Assembly (NCBI GenBank): GCA_022494885.1
Contig: JAGVSM010002894.1
Coordinates: 372,001 to 436,000, forward strand
Direction: 5' to 3'
Origin: Micrasema longulum
Taxonomy: Eukaryota > Arthropoda > Insecta > Trichoptera > Brachycentridae
Length of the DNA stretch: 64,000 nucleotides
Part shown: positions 22,370-33,009 of the stretch, piece by piece
Layout of the letters: each line of letters begins with the position of its first letter
Numbering within the stretch: position 1 is the first letter of the stretch
Notes under the pieces: generated by a model
The model's input: only the letters and a program-made list of their open reading frames with translations
Databases searched by the model: none
Told to the model about the DNA's origin: nothing
Made by a program: the position numbers and the translations under genes

Positions 22370-23640
22370 TGAAAAAATTCAACCGAGGTTAAATTATATT
22401 AAATTAAAGGAATCATTGAACCGAAAGATCTTTTAAAAAGTAAAAAGTTAAAAAACTGTTTTGTTTTCTCAATATGGACAAAACTGGTTGCATGGAAAAA
22501 AGTAAGATAAAATAAAATGAATGTGAAAGGATAAAATAAAGAAACCTATTCTGCTGGTTTTGAAGAAAACGAAACAATTACACAATCACAATTTCTTGCA
22601 TTTATAAAAATCGTTTTTATTTTTATTTTACTTTTTATTATTTTAATTTTAATTTTGATTGTGTGTAAAATATAACACATTGTAGTAGTAAGTATTAAAT
22701 GCGCAATTTCTGTGGGTAAACAAGCTATAAAATTTAAAAACTCTAAAAGCCCGATGATGGCTTTAAAATTCATGTAAATATTTTTGGCCAAAGAGGTATA
22801 TCAACAAAAAGAGCACACTCTTGTGAGAATGAGATAGCAAATTATATAAAAAATAAATGTACCTACAAACAAATATTGTCTTAACTGAATTCGCTATCCT
22901 CATAATCGACTTATCAGAACCAACGCAAGTGATATATATGTTGATCTATGAGGTTATCCAGTCTACAAATATTTGAACACAATCAAAATATGTAAAATTA
23001 GTAAAAAAAAAAACCGTAAACATAAAAGAAACCTGTTTTTATTTAAAATATTAATATTATTAAGAAACATATTCACATTTTTACAGGCAATAAATAAAAT
23101 CAGATATAAATAAATATGTATTATATTATAATAAATACGTATATTTTACAACATTATGTTTCATGAGCTCATATTTTTTGTTCATATTATTTACATTTTT
23201 AAAAGTACGTTTCAAAACACTTATTTTACGCACTTCCTTATATTTTTTAATTTAAAACTTTCGTTCTTTTTAAAGGTATATGGTTGCTTTTATTTTTTTT
23301 ATAAAATATATATTTAACCTTTGCATATTTTAAAAGCGTATTTTAGTAAAGCACACTTACATACATACATATATGTATATACGAGAAGAGTGGAGTATAT
23401 CGTTCATACATACATTAAAAAAAAATCGTTTCAGTAATTAGGTAGGTTGTATTTTGATTTCTATGAAATTTTGTATGTATAATCATAATATTATGTACGT
23501 TTAAAATAAAACCAATATTATGCTTCAAAATCGTCACAGAACTTGCACATATGTATGTGCAAGTATGTACATTTATAAAAATAAATTGTAATTAATTTTA
23601 TAAAATTTTGCATTTTTTTATGTTTATGATCTCTTCTACT
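22370..23640. other. AT-rich intron/spacer between FLYWCH exons 2 and 3
   Basis: Very AT-rich, with ACATACATACATATATGTATATACG-type simple sequence near 23360. No gene recognised. Confidence 0.45.
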
Positions 23641-23689
23641 GCTATTTAGTACGATTTCCTTGGTAATTTTAAAAAGTAGAAACAATTTT

Positions 23690-23850
23690 TACGTATGTAT
23701 ATTTTAAAAGAGACGGAGAACCCTCTTGATAAGGATATATGTAAGTCTATAAGTTTACAGGGCTTCTTAAGTATCATTGGCTCGTAAGTGACAATTTTAC
23801 ACACTGCGCAGATAACACATTTCACAAGAATCACGGCGGAAGATACTTCG
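23690..23850. repeat. diverged foldback-family half element
   Basis: GATAAGGATATATGTAAGTCTATAAGTTTACAGGGCTT and ACTGCGCAGATAACACATTTCAC follow the order of the left half of the foldback family, with much divergence. Confidence 0.5.
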
Positions 23851-24056
23851 TATACCAATGTATTTTACTCTCACATCAATCATTCTGCTTATGTTTCAAC
23901 AACGGTATGTTTCCAATTTGTCCACCTGTTGAGTTATGTGCAGTGGAAGAGCTGAAATACTTATTGAAAGTGATGAAATCGGTTATCGGTCTGACAAATT
24001 GAATACGTCTGAGTGTCATTTCTTTTTCAATTTGAAAAGAAAAAACATATGAATAT

Positions 24057-24244
24057 TTAGTGATTATGCTGAGTTTTAGATCTTAAAATAGCATTTCCCG
24101 CTGTTATAATTTTGGCAGTGCACATTTTAGAACAGTGAGTAGAACAGATCCACAATTGGGTCCTCCCGAATGTTTTTTTTTGATAATAAGTATATTTTCC
24201 AAGCTGAATAAGCCGTTTTCCTCTCCGGGAAACTGTAAAACGCG
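24057..24244 (-). CDS. FLYWCH terminal exon 3 (mod(mdg4)-like)
   Basis: The acceptor ATATTTTTTCAG is followed by CG and 61 codons to TAA. The finger begins RFTVSRRGKR, continues with KYTYYQKK and WIC, and ends QHNH directly before the stop, so the isoform ends on its last zinc ligand. Ligands are Cys33, Cys41, His59 and His61. The joining codon with a G donor is GCG (Ala). This is one of the shortest exons in the array. A longer minus frame through the acceptor (24104-24313) is intron read-through in another frame. Confidence 0.8.
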
Positions 24245-24389
24245 CTGAAAAAATATATACCAAGTATTATTCATTAATTTATAAATGGCATTATTTACAT
24301 ATAAAATACACAAGTTAACACAGAAAAGTAATAAATAAGATCAACAAGTAAGGTAAGTTTGTAAAGCAGTGAAGTTGACATATTACGAC

Positions 24390-24720
24390 AGACGTGGAAA
24401 ACATTTTATGGAAGGAATATGGAAGTCTGGGCATTTACAGGGCTTATGAGCTGTCAACAATTTGGAAAACTGAAACATTGTAAATTTAAGTAACTGGCCA
24501 TAGAAATAATTTAAAAAATATTTTCAAGCGTTGCCCATGAAGATGAAATAATTTAGTCAGACAAATCACATCCGCATCAAAAAATTTTCAGCTCTTTAAC
24601 TTCATAATATTTGACAGTTTGAAGAGTTGAGATATGATAAAACATAGGCAGAACGGGAAATGTAACACTGTTTTCAAAATGGCCACTTGAATCACTCAAT
24701 TTTATTGGCGTTTACTACAA
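24390..24720. repeat. foldback-family copy, upstream of FLYWCH exon 3
   Basis: GGAATATGGAAGTCTGGGCATTTACAGGGCTTATGAGCTGTC and, further right, CAGCTCTTTAACTTCATAAT and ATGGCCACTTGAATCACTC belong to the foldback family. The halves are incomplete. Confidence 0.6.
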
Positions 24721-25584
24721 CTTCATACTTACCTATTTTATTTTTTTTTGACTTGGCCAACTAAATGGTCTGTATGATCGATGTAATATAAATAATGACA
24801 ATCCATCGAATTGTTTGGGTAGTAAAAATGAAATAAATTTATATGACGATATATATTATTTACAACATTTTTGAGACAGGAAAAACATTGTCAAAATAAG
24901 TATGAATATTGTTTAAAAATTTCAGGCATTTCCTGCTACTTGCATAGAATAATTCACAAGGTTTTTTTCTTCAAATTTTATAATTTTTTTTTAATCAGTT
25001 GGTTTAAAACAACCCTCTTCTTAAAAACGAGTCTGCAAAGTGTCATATGAGTATATTATCTCTGTAGACAACATATTTAACGCTTTGGAGAATTTCTATA
25101 AATATTTTTACTACAAATAACGTCAGTATTTATATCAGTGAGGAATTAAATGTTTAAATCACAAGTGAACGTAGTTATGCAGAAAAAAAAGTCCACAATT
25201 TTGAAAAAATGAGATATTGATGTTATCGGGTCCAGTAAGATCAATTCTATGTTCTGCTTAAAAAAAGCCGGACTGCTTTCATACAAAAAACTGTAAAAAT
25301 CACCTTCTGAAAATAGTGTCGATCACAAAAACGGAATTTCTCAATTTGCAGAAAATACCCACAGGACTAAAAAAATCTTACGGTACTTTAAAATTCATTT
25401 ACACTGTTCAAACACATAATAAGATTCTTGTTTGTAATACCAAAAAACGAATGTATTCATTGATAATCATTTGTCAAAGTCAAAAACATTCCAACTGCAG
25501 TGTAGATTTGATAATTCTCTCTTCTCACAGTTTCACTTTTTTATGGCTGGCTGTTTTCTGCACAACTACGTTCAAGTTATACTA

Positions 25585-25796
25585 TCACTTTACTTTTAAC
25601 AATGATAAATCATGCTGATGGATTTCTTTTAAATAAACAATTTGATCATTAACAGTATGCAATACAGATTTACATCTGGTGTTACTATAGAATACACATC
25701 TCCAATAAGTTTTCTTCCCATTTTCCTTCATCTTGTAATATCTGCTGTCCCCCAGTTTAAGCATCGGTTTACCCTTTTCGGATTTAATAAAAACAG
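25585..25796 (-). CDS. FLYWCH terminal exon 4 (mod(mdg4)-like), no start codon
   Basis: This exon lacks a usable ATG and is found only by reading from the acceptor GATTTTTTTTCAG. Two bases (CT) and 69 codons lead to TGA. The peptide opens VFIKSEKGKPMLKLGDSRYY and has YWRC at 30-33, RC at 40-41 and HQH at 59-61, so ligands are Cys33, Cys41, His59 and His61. The middle residue of the final H-x-H is Gln. The junction codon with a G donor is GCT (Ala). A lysine-rich tail (LSLLKVK) follows. It is intact, with no stop or frameshift, which argues for use. Confidence 0.8.
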
Positions 25797-26467
25797 CTGA
25801 AAAAAAATCAATTTCAGTAATTTCTTAGGAATAAACTAACCAGTAACAATAAAAGCAACCGCCCCTTTCCTGAAACTGTTCATAAAGACTTATATCTTTC
25901 TTTAGTTTCACATACTTATTCACTATTTATTTTATTTTTTTAAACTACTATTCACTATAATTTTTTTAGCGAGAATGCTATATTTATTTACGATCAATCC
26001 GCTCAAATAACAGAACATAAAAACTTTGAAAGCTTTCATTGTACCCCTTACTGCAGTAGAGTCACCAAATACAGATGGTCAGTACATTCACCGTCTAGTT
26101 TCTTTGTGACAGTGAAGGGAAACGGTGTTAGTTCCGAACTGGGACCACATTGAACTGGGAACATATTTGTAAATACCCGACGCATTATTCTTTCAGGATG
26201 CTTTGTAATTACTTAATTTTGTAATGCCACGAAATCGTCCCCGAGTAGCACCTGCTAACGTCACGCAACATAAACATTCTTGTTTTCGATGTTGTATCTC
26301 AACTACGAATTTACGAATATGCTTCCCGGATCCCGCTGCGAAAGGAAGAATAATGTAGTAACATAAACCGAACGATTATAAACAAGTTAAATTATTGTAA
26401 ACGAAGATTTGAAGAGGAAACTCCTAAAGTTATTGATTAAAATATTAATAGCAATTCATTTATACTG
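25797..26467. other. spacer upstream of FLYWCH exon 4
   Basis: Mixed AT-rich sequence. 26220-26350 is less AT-rich, with CCCCGAGTAGCACC, ACGTCACGC and CCCGGATCCCGC; no coding potential was recognised. Confidence 0.35.
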
Positions 26468-26712
26468 TCCGCCTCGTGGTCAAATAGTAAGCGTGTTTGC
26501 CTACCATACAAGAGTTCTCGTGTTCGATTTCCGACATGGTCGACGTAAAATATTTATTTAAAAAGTTGTTTTTACACTAAAATATATCATAGTCCCCAGA
26601 CTGGCACCTAAAGCGTAAGACTGCTCGTCTTGCTTTCATGTTACAAAAATGATCAAGATATGTTGCGGTAGGTGTACCAATGCGGGCCTTATGGACCATA
26701 AGAATAATAATT
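26468..26712 (+). mobile_element. tRNA-derived SINE, family A (first of a tandem pair)
   Basis: Head GTCCGCCTCGTGGTCAAATAG, B box GTTCGATTTCC, body CCCAGACTGGCACC, AAGACTGCTCGTCTTGC and GTGTACCAATGCGG. Confidence 0.8.
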
Positions 26713-26740
26713 GAAAGAAATAAAAATTACTTTTGTTCTG

Positions 26741-26972
26741 ACCGCCTTGTGGTCTAGTGATTGACGAATTTGCCTACCATGCAAGAGATGTCGGGTTCGA
26801 TTCCCAAAATATTGATTTAATATGTGATTTTATAAATACTTCAATATCTCCTAGTCCCTGGACTGGCATCTGAAGGTGAAAACAAAAGTTAAGGTCAAGT
26901 TTAAGTAACAAAAATGGTCGAGATACGCTGAGATTTTTGTACCAATGCAGTGCCCTATGCATCACTAGTTGT
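26741..26972 (+). mobile_element. tRNA-derived SINE, family A (second of a tandem pair)
   Basis: Starts about 30 nt after the previous copy: ACCGCCTTGTGGTCTAGTG, GGTTCGATTCCC, CCCTGGACTGGCATC, GTACCAATGCAGTGCCC. Confidence 0.8.
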
Positions 26973-27209
26973 GTATTATTTTTATAAAACGAAGATTTGA
27001 AATTCGTATTTATTTTGAACTGCATATACCACTTTTTTGTATAAGCTGATGTAATACAGTAATGAATTCCCGAAATCACCTTAATATTACAAATATTTAA
27101 GTAAAATAGTGGTTTTAAAAATGTTTTTATTCAAAATAATTAAAAACAACAAACAACATTTTCTCCAAATCTATGCTGACAAATTTGGATGTTTATCCTG
27201 AAGAGTTTA

Positions 27210-27600
27210 TTTGTTTTATTTAACACTTCATATACATATACAATAAAATATATACATATAAGGGCGGGCATATTGCCTTAAGGCAATTTCTTCCTACCTA
27301 CCCAAACCGTTCAGTTTGAGTAAGTTTCAAGTACATGGACATATTCTAGGTAATTGTGCAGAATCTTATAATTTTATACAAAAATTAAAAACAAAAGTAA
27401 CTAAAAATTTACACCATACTATAAAGAGAGGAGAGGAGAGGTGACGGGAAGGAAAGAAGAAGGAGAAATGAACAACTCGAACATTTAGATAGTGACATTT
27501 CAATCTTGATTTAAATGTAAATTAAGAAGGGGGTCTCTAACATTAATGATATATTTTTCCACAATCGAGCAGCTACAACCGTGAAAGAGGATTTATATCA
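27210..27600 (-). mobile_element. 3' end of a CR1/Jockey-like LINE
   Basis: Nearly the same sequence as the 3' region of the LINE at 60235-61118: AAGGGCGGGCATATTGCC, AAGGCAATTTCTTCC and GAGGAGAGG. It breaks off at about 27600, just inside the start of the homologous coding end, so it is a short 5'-truncated copy. Confidence 0.75.
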
Positions 27601-27900
27601 GTATTAGATATTTTTTTCAGCAGAGATTAAGCTGTTGAGAAAATGGACGTCTAGACATTTAAATTGGTTTACTTCAAAATGCATACTTTTATTCTCTTTG
27701 ATAAACCAACATGCATGCGAAAATACGTGAATATGTAAGTCAACTACTTATAGGCAGAATGGTGAATGTTACCCTGACTATCTTCCATATTCTCAACAAC
27801 TTCATCCCTGTTGAAAAAATATCTATGTAAAATAGAAGCATTTAGTTTTAATATAACTTCTAGGCAATATTTTGAGTTTGTCAACATTTTTGTAGTCATG
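27601..27900. repeat. diverged foldback-family pieces
   Basis: GGCAGAATGGTGAATGTTACC and the outer AGGCAATATTTTGAGTTTGTC motif recall the foldback family, inverted in places. Confidence 0.4.
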
Positions 27901-28399
27901 TGAGGGATTTCACCCTTTAGTGAATTATAATATTTACATGTTACAACACAGATGGAGAATATTTATTACCTTAGTTTCTAGGTTTGGATTCAACTCCACA
28001 ATGCGTAAAAACATACAGTCCATTCAAATCTTCAAAAAACTGTGTATGTGTGAGAAAAAAAAATTTCATATAAAACATGTAGTATTAGTTAATTCACGGA
28101 CAGGCCCTAACACATCAACGTAGGCTTATTGAAAATTTAAACGCACTGTACAATCTGTACGCGTACATACAATATACCTACATATAAATAAGTATTTGGA
28201 CGGAGATATGAATATGAATATGAACCTAACCTAATGTTAACGGCAAGTAACATTATTAAAGATATACATTTTTGTTATTTTAGTATAGTTATTAAAATAT
28301 GAAAATACTGTTTTACTTTGATACAACAAAACACAATCATCAGTTTAATTATCAAATTAGTTTATTTTTACAAATTACCTACACATTAGAAAATGTTTA

Positions 28400-29032
28400 A
28401 TAGAGATGAAACGGATATCCGGTAACTATCCGGTAGGTATCTTTCTGTCCGGCTGAATGCCGGATAGTAGCTCAATATGCGACGGATACCTAATATTCAT
28501 TTAAGTGCAAAAATTTCATGAAATCAACTCCACTACATTAATTAATTGATATGGACCGTGCTTGGGATAAGGGAAGTAACCGTCATTATTTGAAAAAGCT
28601 TTTTTTTTTAATACTCGCGAGTGTTCAGCATAAAAAAAAGATTTGGACTTATAAATTTAAACCCAAAAAAAGAATTTAACTTTAGTACTAACGATTTTTT
28701 TTCAAATTAAAAATATATTTGCTTGAACAAAATAAAGCGCAAGGGATGAAATTACCCAAAACTATTATAATTCTTGAATTAATAAACTTAAAAACCATAC
28801 TGATATGCAACCCATTCGATAAATGATCGTTAAAAATATCACAAAAACATTTTAACCGGTTTTATTTTACGCAATTTTTTTTTTTTTTTTTTTAACAATG
28901 ACCGACATTCGAATACAGGGATGTTTTTATTGTTTTATTTGAGAACTAGACGGATATCCGCCTATCCAGCTGAGGGGCTTGCCGGATGTCGGATATCCGG
29001 TATCCGGCAAAACCACTATCCGTTTCATCTTA
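28400..29032. mobile_element. hAT-type non-autonomous element
   Basis: The left terminus TAGAGATGAAACGGATATCCGG and the right terminus CCGTTTCATCTTA are inverted repeats. They are flanked by the 8-bp direct repeat AATGTTTA at 28392-28399 and 29033-29040, the hallmark of hAT transposition. Subterminal CCGG/GGATATCCGG repeats are present. There is no transposase frame, so it depended on an autonomous element. Confidence 0.85.
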
Positions 29033-29040
29033 AATGTTTA

Positions 29041-29699
29041 ATATTTCTTTATAAAAAATATAAGTACCTACATTTTTGATATTGTAAACAGAGTAAAGGA
29101 ACATAAAACTAATGTACCTGCTACTTATTGTATAATTCACTTTGTTTATGTACGCCACTGAAATTTATAATAGTAGATTAAAAAATATTTAATGCTTACG
29201 TACAAAACTGCAATTTTAACAAACTGGCCACTTTGAACGTGCCTAACTTTCGTTTGTGTAGGAATAATTTATTTTTTTCAAAATCAGTCATTTAATTTTT
29301 CGTCGCTCATATATTTTCATAAAATTGATGTTGGATAGGTTGTAAATTCGCAATATTTTTTAATACAATTTCCGTCGCGGTACTTACTCTCTGCGGCGTA
29401 GACGGCGCGTAATATCAACGACGTGTGCGAACTAAACACAGCAAGCGAACCCCATGCACGATTAATTCCTTGTTTAATTTGTTATTTTTGTGTTATACTT
29501 TGTTGATCTTATTAACTTATAATAATACATTTGTAAAACATATTTGCCTAGTGTGAAAATGCCACTTGGACGTAAATACAACGATAAAATAAAATAAAAC
29601 AATAACTTACATTTTTTTAACGAGTTCCTGAGGCATATTTATATGTTTCAATGTCAAGGTTTTTTTAACTAGCTATATATTATACTAACTAACTAACTA
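29041..29699. other. spacer with a CpG-rich patch near 29.38-29.46 kb
   Basis: AT-rich DNA interrupted by a CpG-rich stretch (GTCGCGG, GCGGCGTAGACGGCGCG, CGACGTGTGCG). On the minus strand it ends in AGAG|AGTAAGTA, or GAGA|GTAAGTA, a good splice donor. See findings; no coding frame is claimed. Confidence 0.35.
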
Positions 29700-30105
29700 A
29701 CCATCACGCCATTTCCCCGGAGGGGTAGGCAGAGAGGATAGAACGCCACACCACTCTGTCCTGGCACACTTCCTTTGCTTCCTTCACATTCATACATCTT
29801 CTTATGCACGCACGTCGATTATTCCGACTTTTCACATGACCACTTTCAAGAATTTGTTGTACTTGATCATGCCATGTCTTTCTCGGCCTTCCTCGACTTC
29901 TACAACCAGACACATTCGCATCATAATTTTTTTTAGCCGTTCTTTCATTATTCATTCGCTCTACATGACCGAACCATCGCAAAAGACCTTTCTTAATGTT
30001 GTCGATAATGCTTAACTCAGCCTTGCATTCTGCTCTAATTTCGACATTAGGGCACCTATCATACATTGTTTTTCCGCACATTCGCCTGAGGGATCGCATT
30101 TCATT
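29700..30105 (-). pseudogene. RTE-like LINE 3' end with CTAA repeat tail
   Basis: The minus-strand frame carries MRSLRRMCGKTMYDRCPNVE, LLRWFGHVERMNNERT, SRGRPRKTWHDQ and CQDRVVWRSILSAYPSGEMA, then a (ACTA)n microsatellite at 29683-29700. Homologous to the copy at 21195-21780 but with a longer C-terminus. 5'-truncated. Confidence 0.85.
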
Positions 30106-30130
30106 TCATTTATATTATTGTTTTAATATA

Positions 30131-30553
30131 TTACAACAGAGATGAAGAACATTTAAGAAAGGGTAATATAGAAGTCTAGGCATCTACAGGGCTTATGACC
30201 TGTCAATGGCTGGTTTAAGTGGACACTTACACACTGTGTAACATTCACCATTCTGCCTATATTTGAACATCTATATTCCTTCAATTCTTTCATCTGTTGA
30301 TGTTTGTGAAGTGTAAATAATTCAATTAGATGAATCTCACCTGCATAAATAAAGGTTTCAGCTCTTTAACTTCACAAACAGCAACAGATGGAAGAAATGA
30401 AGAAATATGGATGTTCAAACATAGGCAAAATGGTGAATGTTACACAGTGTGTAAAGTGGCCACTTAAACTAGCCAATGACAGATCATAAGCCCTGTAGAT
30501 GCCTAGACTTCCGTATTCCCTTTTCTAAGGTATTCTCCATCCCTGTTGTAATT
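30131..30553. mobile_element. complete foldback element (type copy)
   Basis: The whole unit is an imperfect palindrome: TTACAACAGAGATGAAGAAC is inverted at CCATCCCTGTTGTAA; GAAGTCTAGGCATCTACAGG at CCTGTAGATGCCTAGACTTC; ACACACTGTGTAACATTCACC at GGTGAATGTTACACAGTGTG. The arms are about 200 bp around a short centre near 30341. There is no coding capacity. Confidence 0.85.
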
Positions 30554-30649
30554 TGTTCATGTGAAGAATAATTGCTTCAACCAATCAATGACAGGTCAGT
30601 TCATGAATGCTTAGCTTACTTTTGCAAAAATATTCTAGGTCTGTTGAAA

Positions 30650-31125
30650 TTTCTGTTAAAAACAACATTATACCCCTTCAACATTTTTAACATGACCCTA
30701 GACATCCCCTGTACGACCATCGGATGGCTCCTCCGAGATTGGGATCGAGAAGGAGTTTCCCCAAAGTCACAACTGACTCGGAGACCTCTGCAGAAAAACG
30801 CGATCTGTGGAGAGAGGAACTCGGCGATAGGCTCTGGATAATGCCATCTGAAAGCATAAACACCGCCCATAATTTAAACTTCCCTACGTGGAAAGTTCTT
30901 AATAGACTAAGGGTAGGGGTGTCTAGGTGCAAATACAACCAACGGAGGTGGGGTTTTCTGGAGGGAGATGACATGAGCTGCGATTGTGGAGAGGTGCAGG
31001 ATGATCCTCATCTGCTGCGGTATTCACAAATGCAGTTAACTTGTGATGATAATATTTTGAGGATGGCCACTGACAAGGCGATATCTGTCGCTGCACACTG
31101 CTGGAGTGGCAAGGTCTAAAGTCCG
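30650..31125 (+). pseudogene. LINE C-terminal fragment
   Basis: The plus-strand frame contains FPTWKVLNRLRVGVSRCK, NQRRWGF, SCDCGEVQDDPHLL and a stop. LNRLR-G-RC / W-G / C-CG--Q---HLL is the zinc-knuckle-like end of many LINE ORF2 proteins. No reverse transcriptase is present. Confidence 0.7.
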
Positions 31126-31599
31126 GACCCGATAAGTAAGTAACATTTTTTATAAACTTCCAATTAAAACACAAATCAAAATGATCAATAATCTCACACA
31201 TTATAATATACTATGCATATGTACTTCATTATCACAACCACTGTATTGTACTATCTGCTTACTTTATATTTTTACTTTTACAATTTGTGGTATGTTTTTC
31301 ATAAATTTCGGAGAAAATATAACAACTCTTCTTAATAAATATAAAATATTTTTTTTTTAGTATGCCAAAATGTAATTCGACATGGACTGGATTCCATTCT
31401 CAAGGGATTCATTAAGATTGACAACACATATTTTCTTCCCAATTCTCCATTTGTTGTAATATAGGTCAAGAATAATATATTACATTGCATAAAATAGTCC
31501 TATGGGATGAAGACGGTAAGCTATTATATTTTTCCGTATTGTCTCAAAGTGAGTTTACTAGCTCCTGAATTATAATTTTTTAAAGCAAAAGTCGTTTGA

Positions 31600-32340
31600 G
31601 TATAATAATAATAATAAAGTACGATATTTCGTCTTTTTTGTACTATTCCAAAATAAAGCCTGTAGTTTTTGAAAATCATAGATAGTGATATTATTCAGTG
31701 GGTACAGTTTTTTCATACTGTTGAGAATTCTGTAGCTCCCGGTAGTGAAATCCACAGATAATAATTTTTGTTTGTACATTGTACATACATGTTTTACAAG
31801 TAATAAAAATAAAGTACCTAATTATAATTAAGAACGATATTCCGTACTCTTTTGTACTATTCCAAAATGGGGCCTGTAGTTTCTGGGAATCATAGATAGT
31901 GGCATTATTCAGTGGGAACCGTTTTTTCGAAATGTTAAAAATTCTATAGTAATGAAATCCACACATTCACATTTTAGTATGTAAATTGTACATACATGCT
32001 TTACAAGAAATAAAGTACCTAATTATAATAATGTTCAGTATACAGTACTTTTTTTTTGTACTTTTCCAAAGTAAGTTTTGGAGTTTTTCGTAAGCATAAT
32101 TATACATATAGAACCCACAAATTATACAGGCAATTAAAATAAACTTCAATATTCAGTACCAATCTTTTCGTACTGTTCCAAAGTGAGTTCTGTAGCTTTT
32201 GGTAAGCATAACTATACATTTTGAATGCCTGCATATTTTACAGGTAATTATAATAAAGTTCCATTTCTATTGCCATTTTTTCGTACTTTTTCTTAAAGTT
32301 TCGTAGCTTCCGGTAAGAGATCTTCACATTTAGAGTGCAA
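31600..32340. repeat. ~105-bp degenerate tandem repeat downstream of FLYWCH exon 5
   Basis: About seven diverged copies share GTACTNTTCCAAA..CTGTAGNTTNNGGTAA and ACAAGTAATNATAATAAAGTA. Cores begin near 31637, 31714, 31853, 31925, 32054, 32168 and 32282. The array abuts the stop codon of exon 5 (32365) and would lie in its 3' UTR. Confidence 0.75.
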
Positions 32341-32364
32341 GTTTCTGTACTCCGAGAGAGATCC

Positions 32365-32600
32365 CTAGAGCTTGATGAGGCTCCCGTTAGGACTCATGAA
32401 GTAGCTGGGGGCGGGGTGACAGTGGGAGCCCTTGGTGGATATGCCGCGGCCATCCTTGATGTAGAGCCAGGCCTTGCAGCCGCGGGAGTCGTAAGAGGAG
32501 CAGCGCCAGCGCTCGTACTTTTTGCCGCTCTGCTGCCAGCAGTAGGTGTACCCGCCCACCATGGCCAGCGGCCGCCCGCGCTTCGAGGGGATGAAGATAA
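32365..32600 (-). CDS. FLYWCH terminal exon 5 (mod(mdg4)-like), GC-rich
   Basis: The acceptor TGATTTGTGTTCCAG is followed by TT and 77 codons to TAG. The peptide starts IFIPSKRGRP, has GGYTYCWQQ, WRC at 31-33 and ends HCH at 59-61, followed by a longer tail (PAPSYFMSPNGSLIKL). Ligands are Cys33, Cys41, His59 and His61; the middle residue of the final H-x-H is Cys, not Asn. The exon is strikingly GC-rich in an otherwise AT-rich window, with C/G third positions throughout. A donor G gives GTT (Val). All overlapping frames on both strands here are shadows created by the high GC content. Confidence 0.85.
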
Positions 32601-32744
32601 CTGGAACACAAATCACCGTTATAACCAAGGGTGTAAGATTTAAACAATATTATGTATCGTCATTATCATACACTTTTTTATTCATCATTTCCCCTTTTTT
32701 TTAGTACCATGCTGAAGTCTGTTTCGAAGAATTGATGTATTTAT

Positions 32745-32850
32745 GATTTTACAATTTTTGTATTTATTTTTTAAATTAACAATAATGTTCCCTCACTGGG
32801 TGTTTCTTTCCGAGAGAAGCATTTTACATAATTTTGAAACATGCTCTAAA
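32745..32850 (-). repeat. LINE 3' tail remnant
   Basis: ACAATTTTTGTATTTATTTTTTAAATTAACAATAATGTTCCCTCACTGGG resembles the tail near 11450-11520. No coding region is attached. Confidence 0.4.
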
Positions 32851-33009
32851 TACAAGTAAAACAAATTTAACTTTTGACATATATCAAATAAAATCTTCTT
32901 AACAGCATTTTTATAGTTAAAAGAACTAACTAATTCAACAATATTTTAAGTTTGTTTAAATTTTTGTAGACAATGACTGGATTCAACTCCCCGAGGAGCT
33001 GTTTATATT

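Noticed and set aside
32335..32647. Several overlapping frames on both strands near 32.4 kb
   Set aside because: They arise from the high GC content of FLYWCH exon 5. Only the minus frame with the finger and a correct acceptor is supported.
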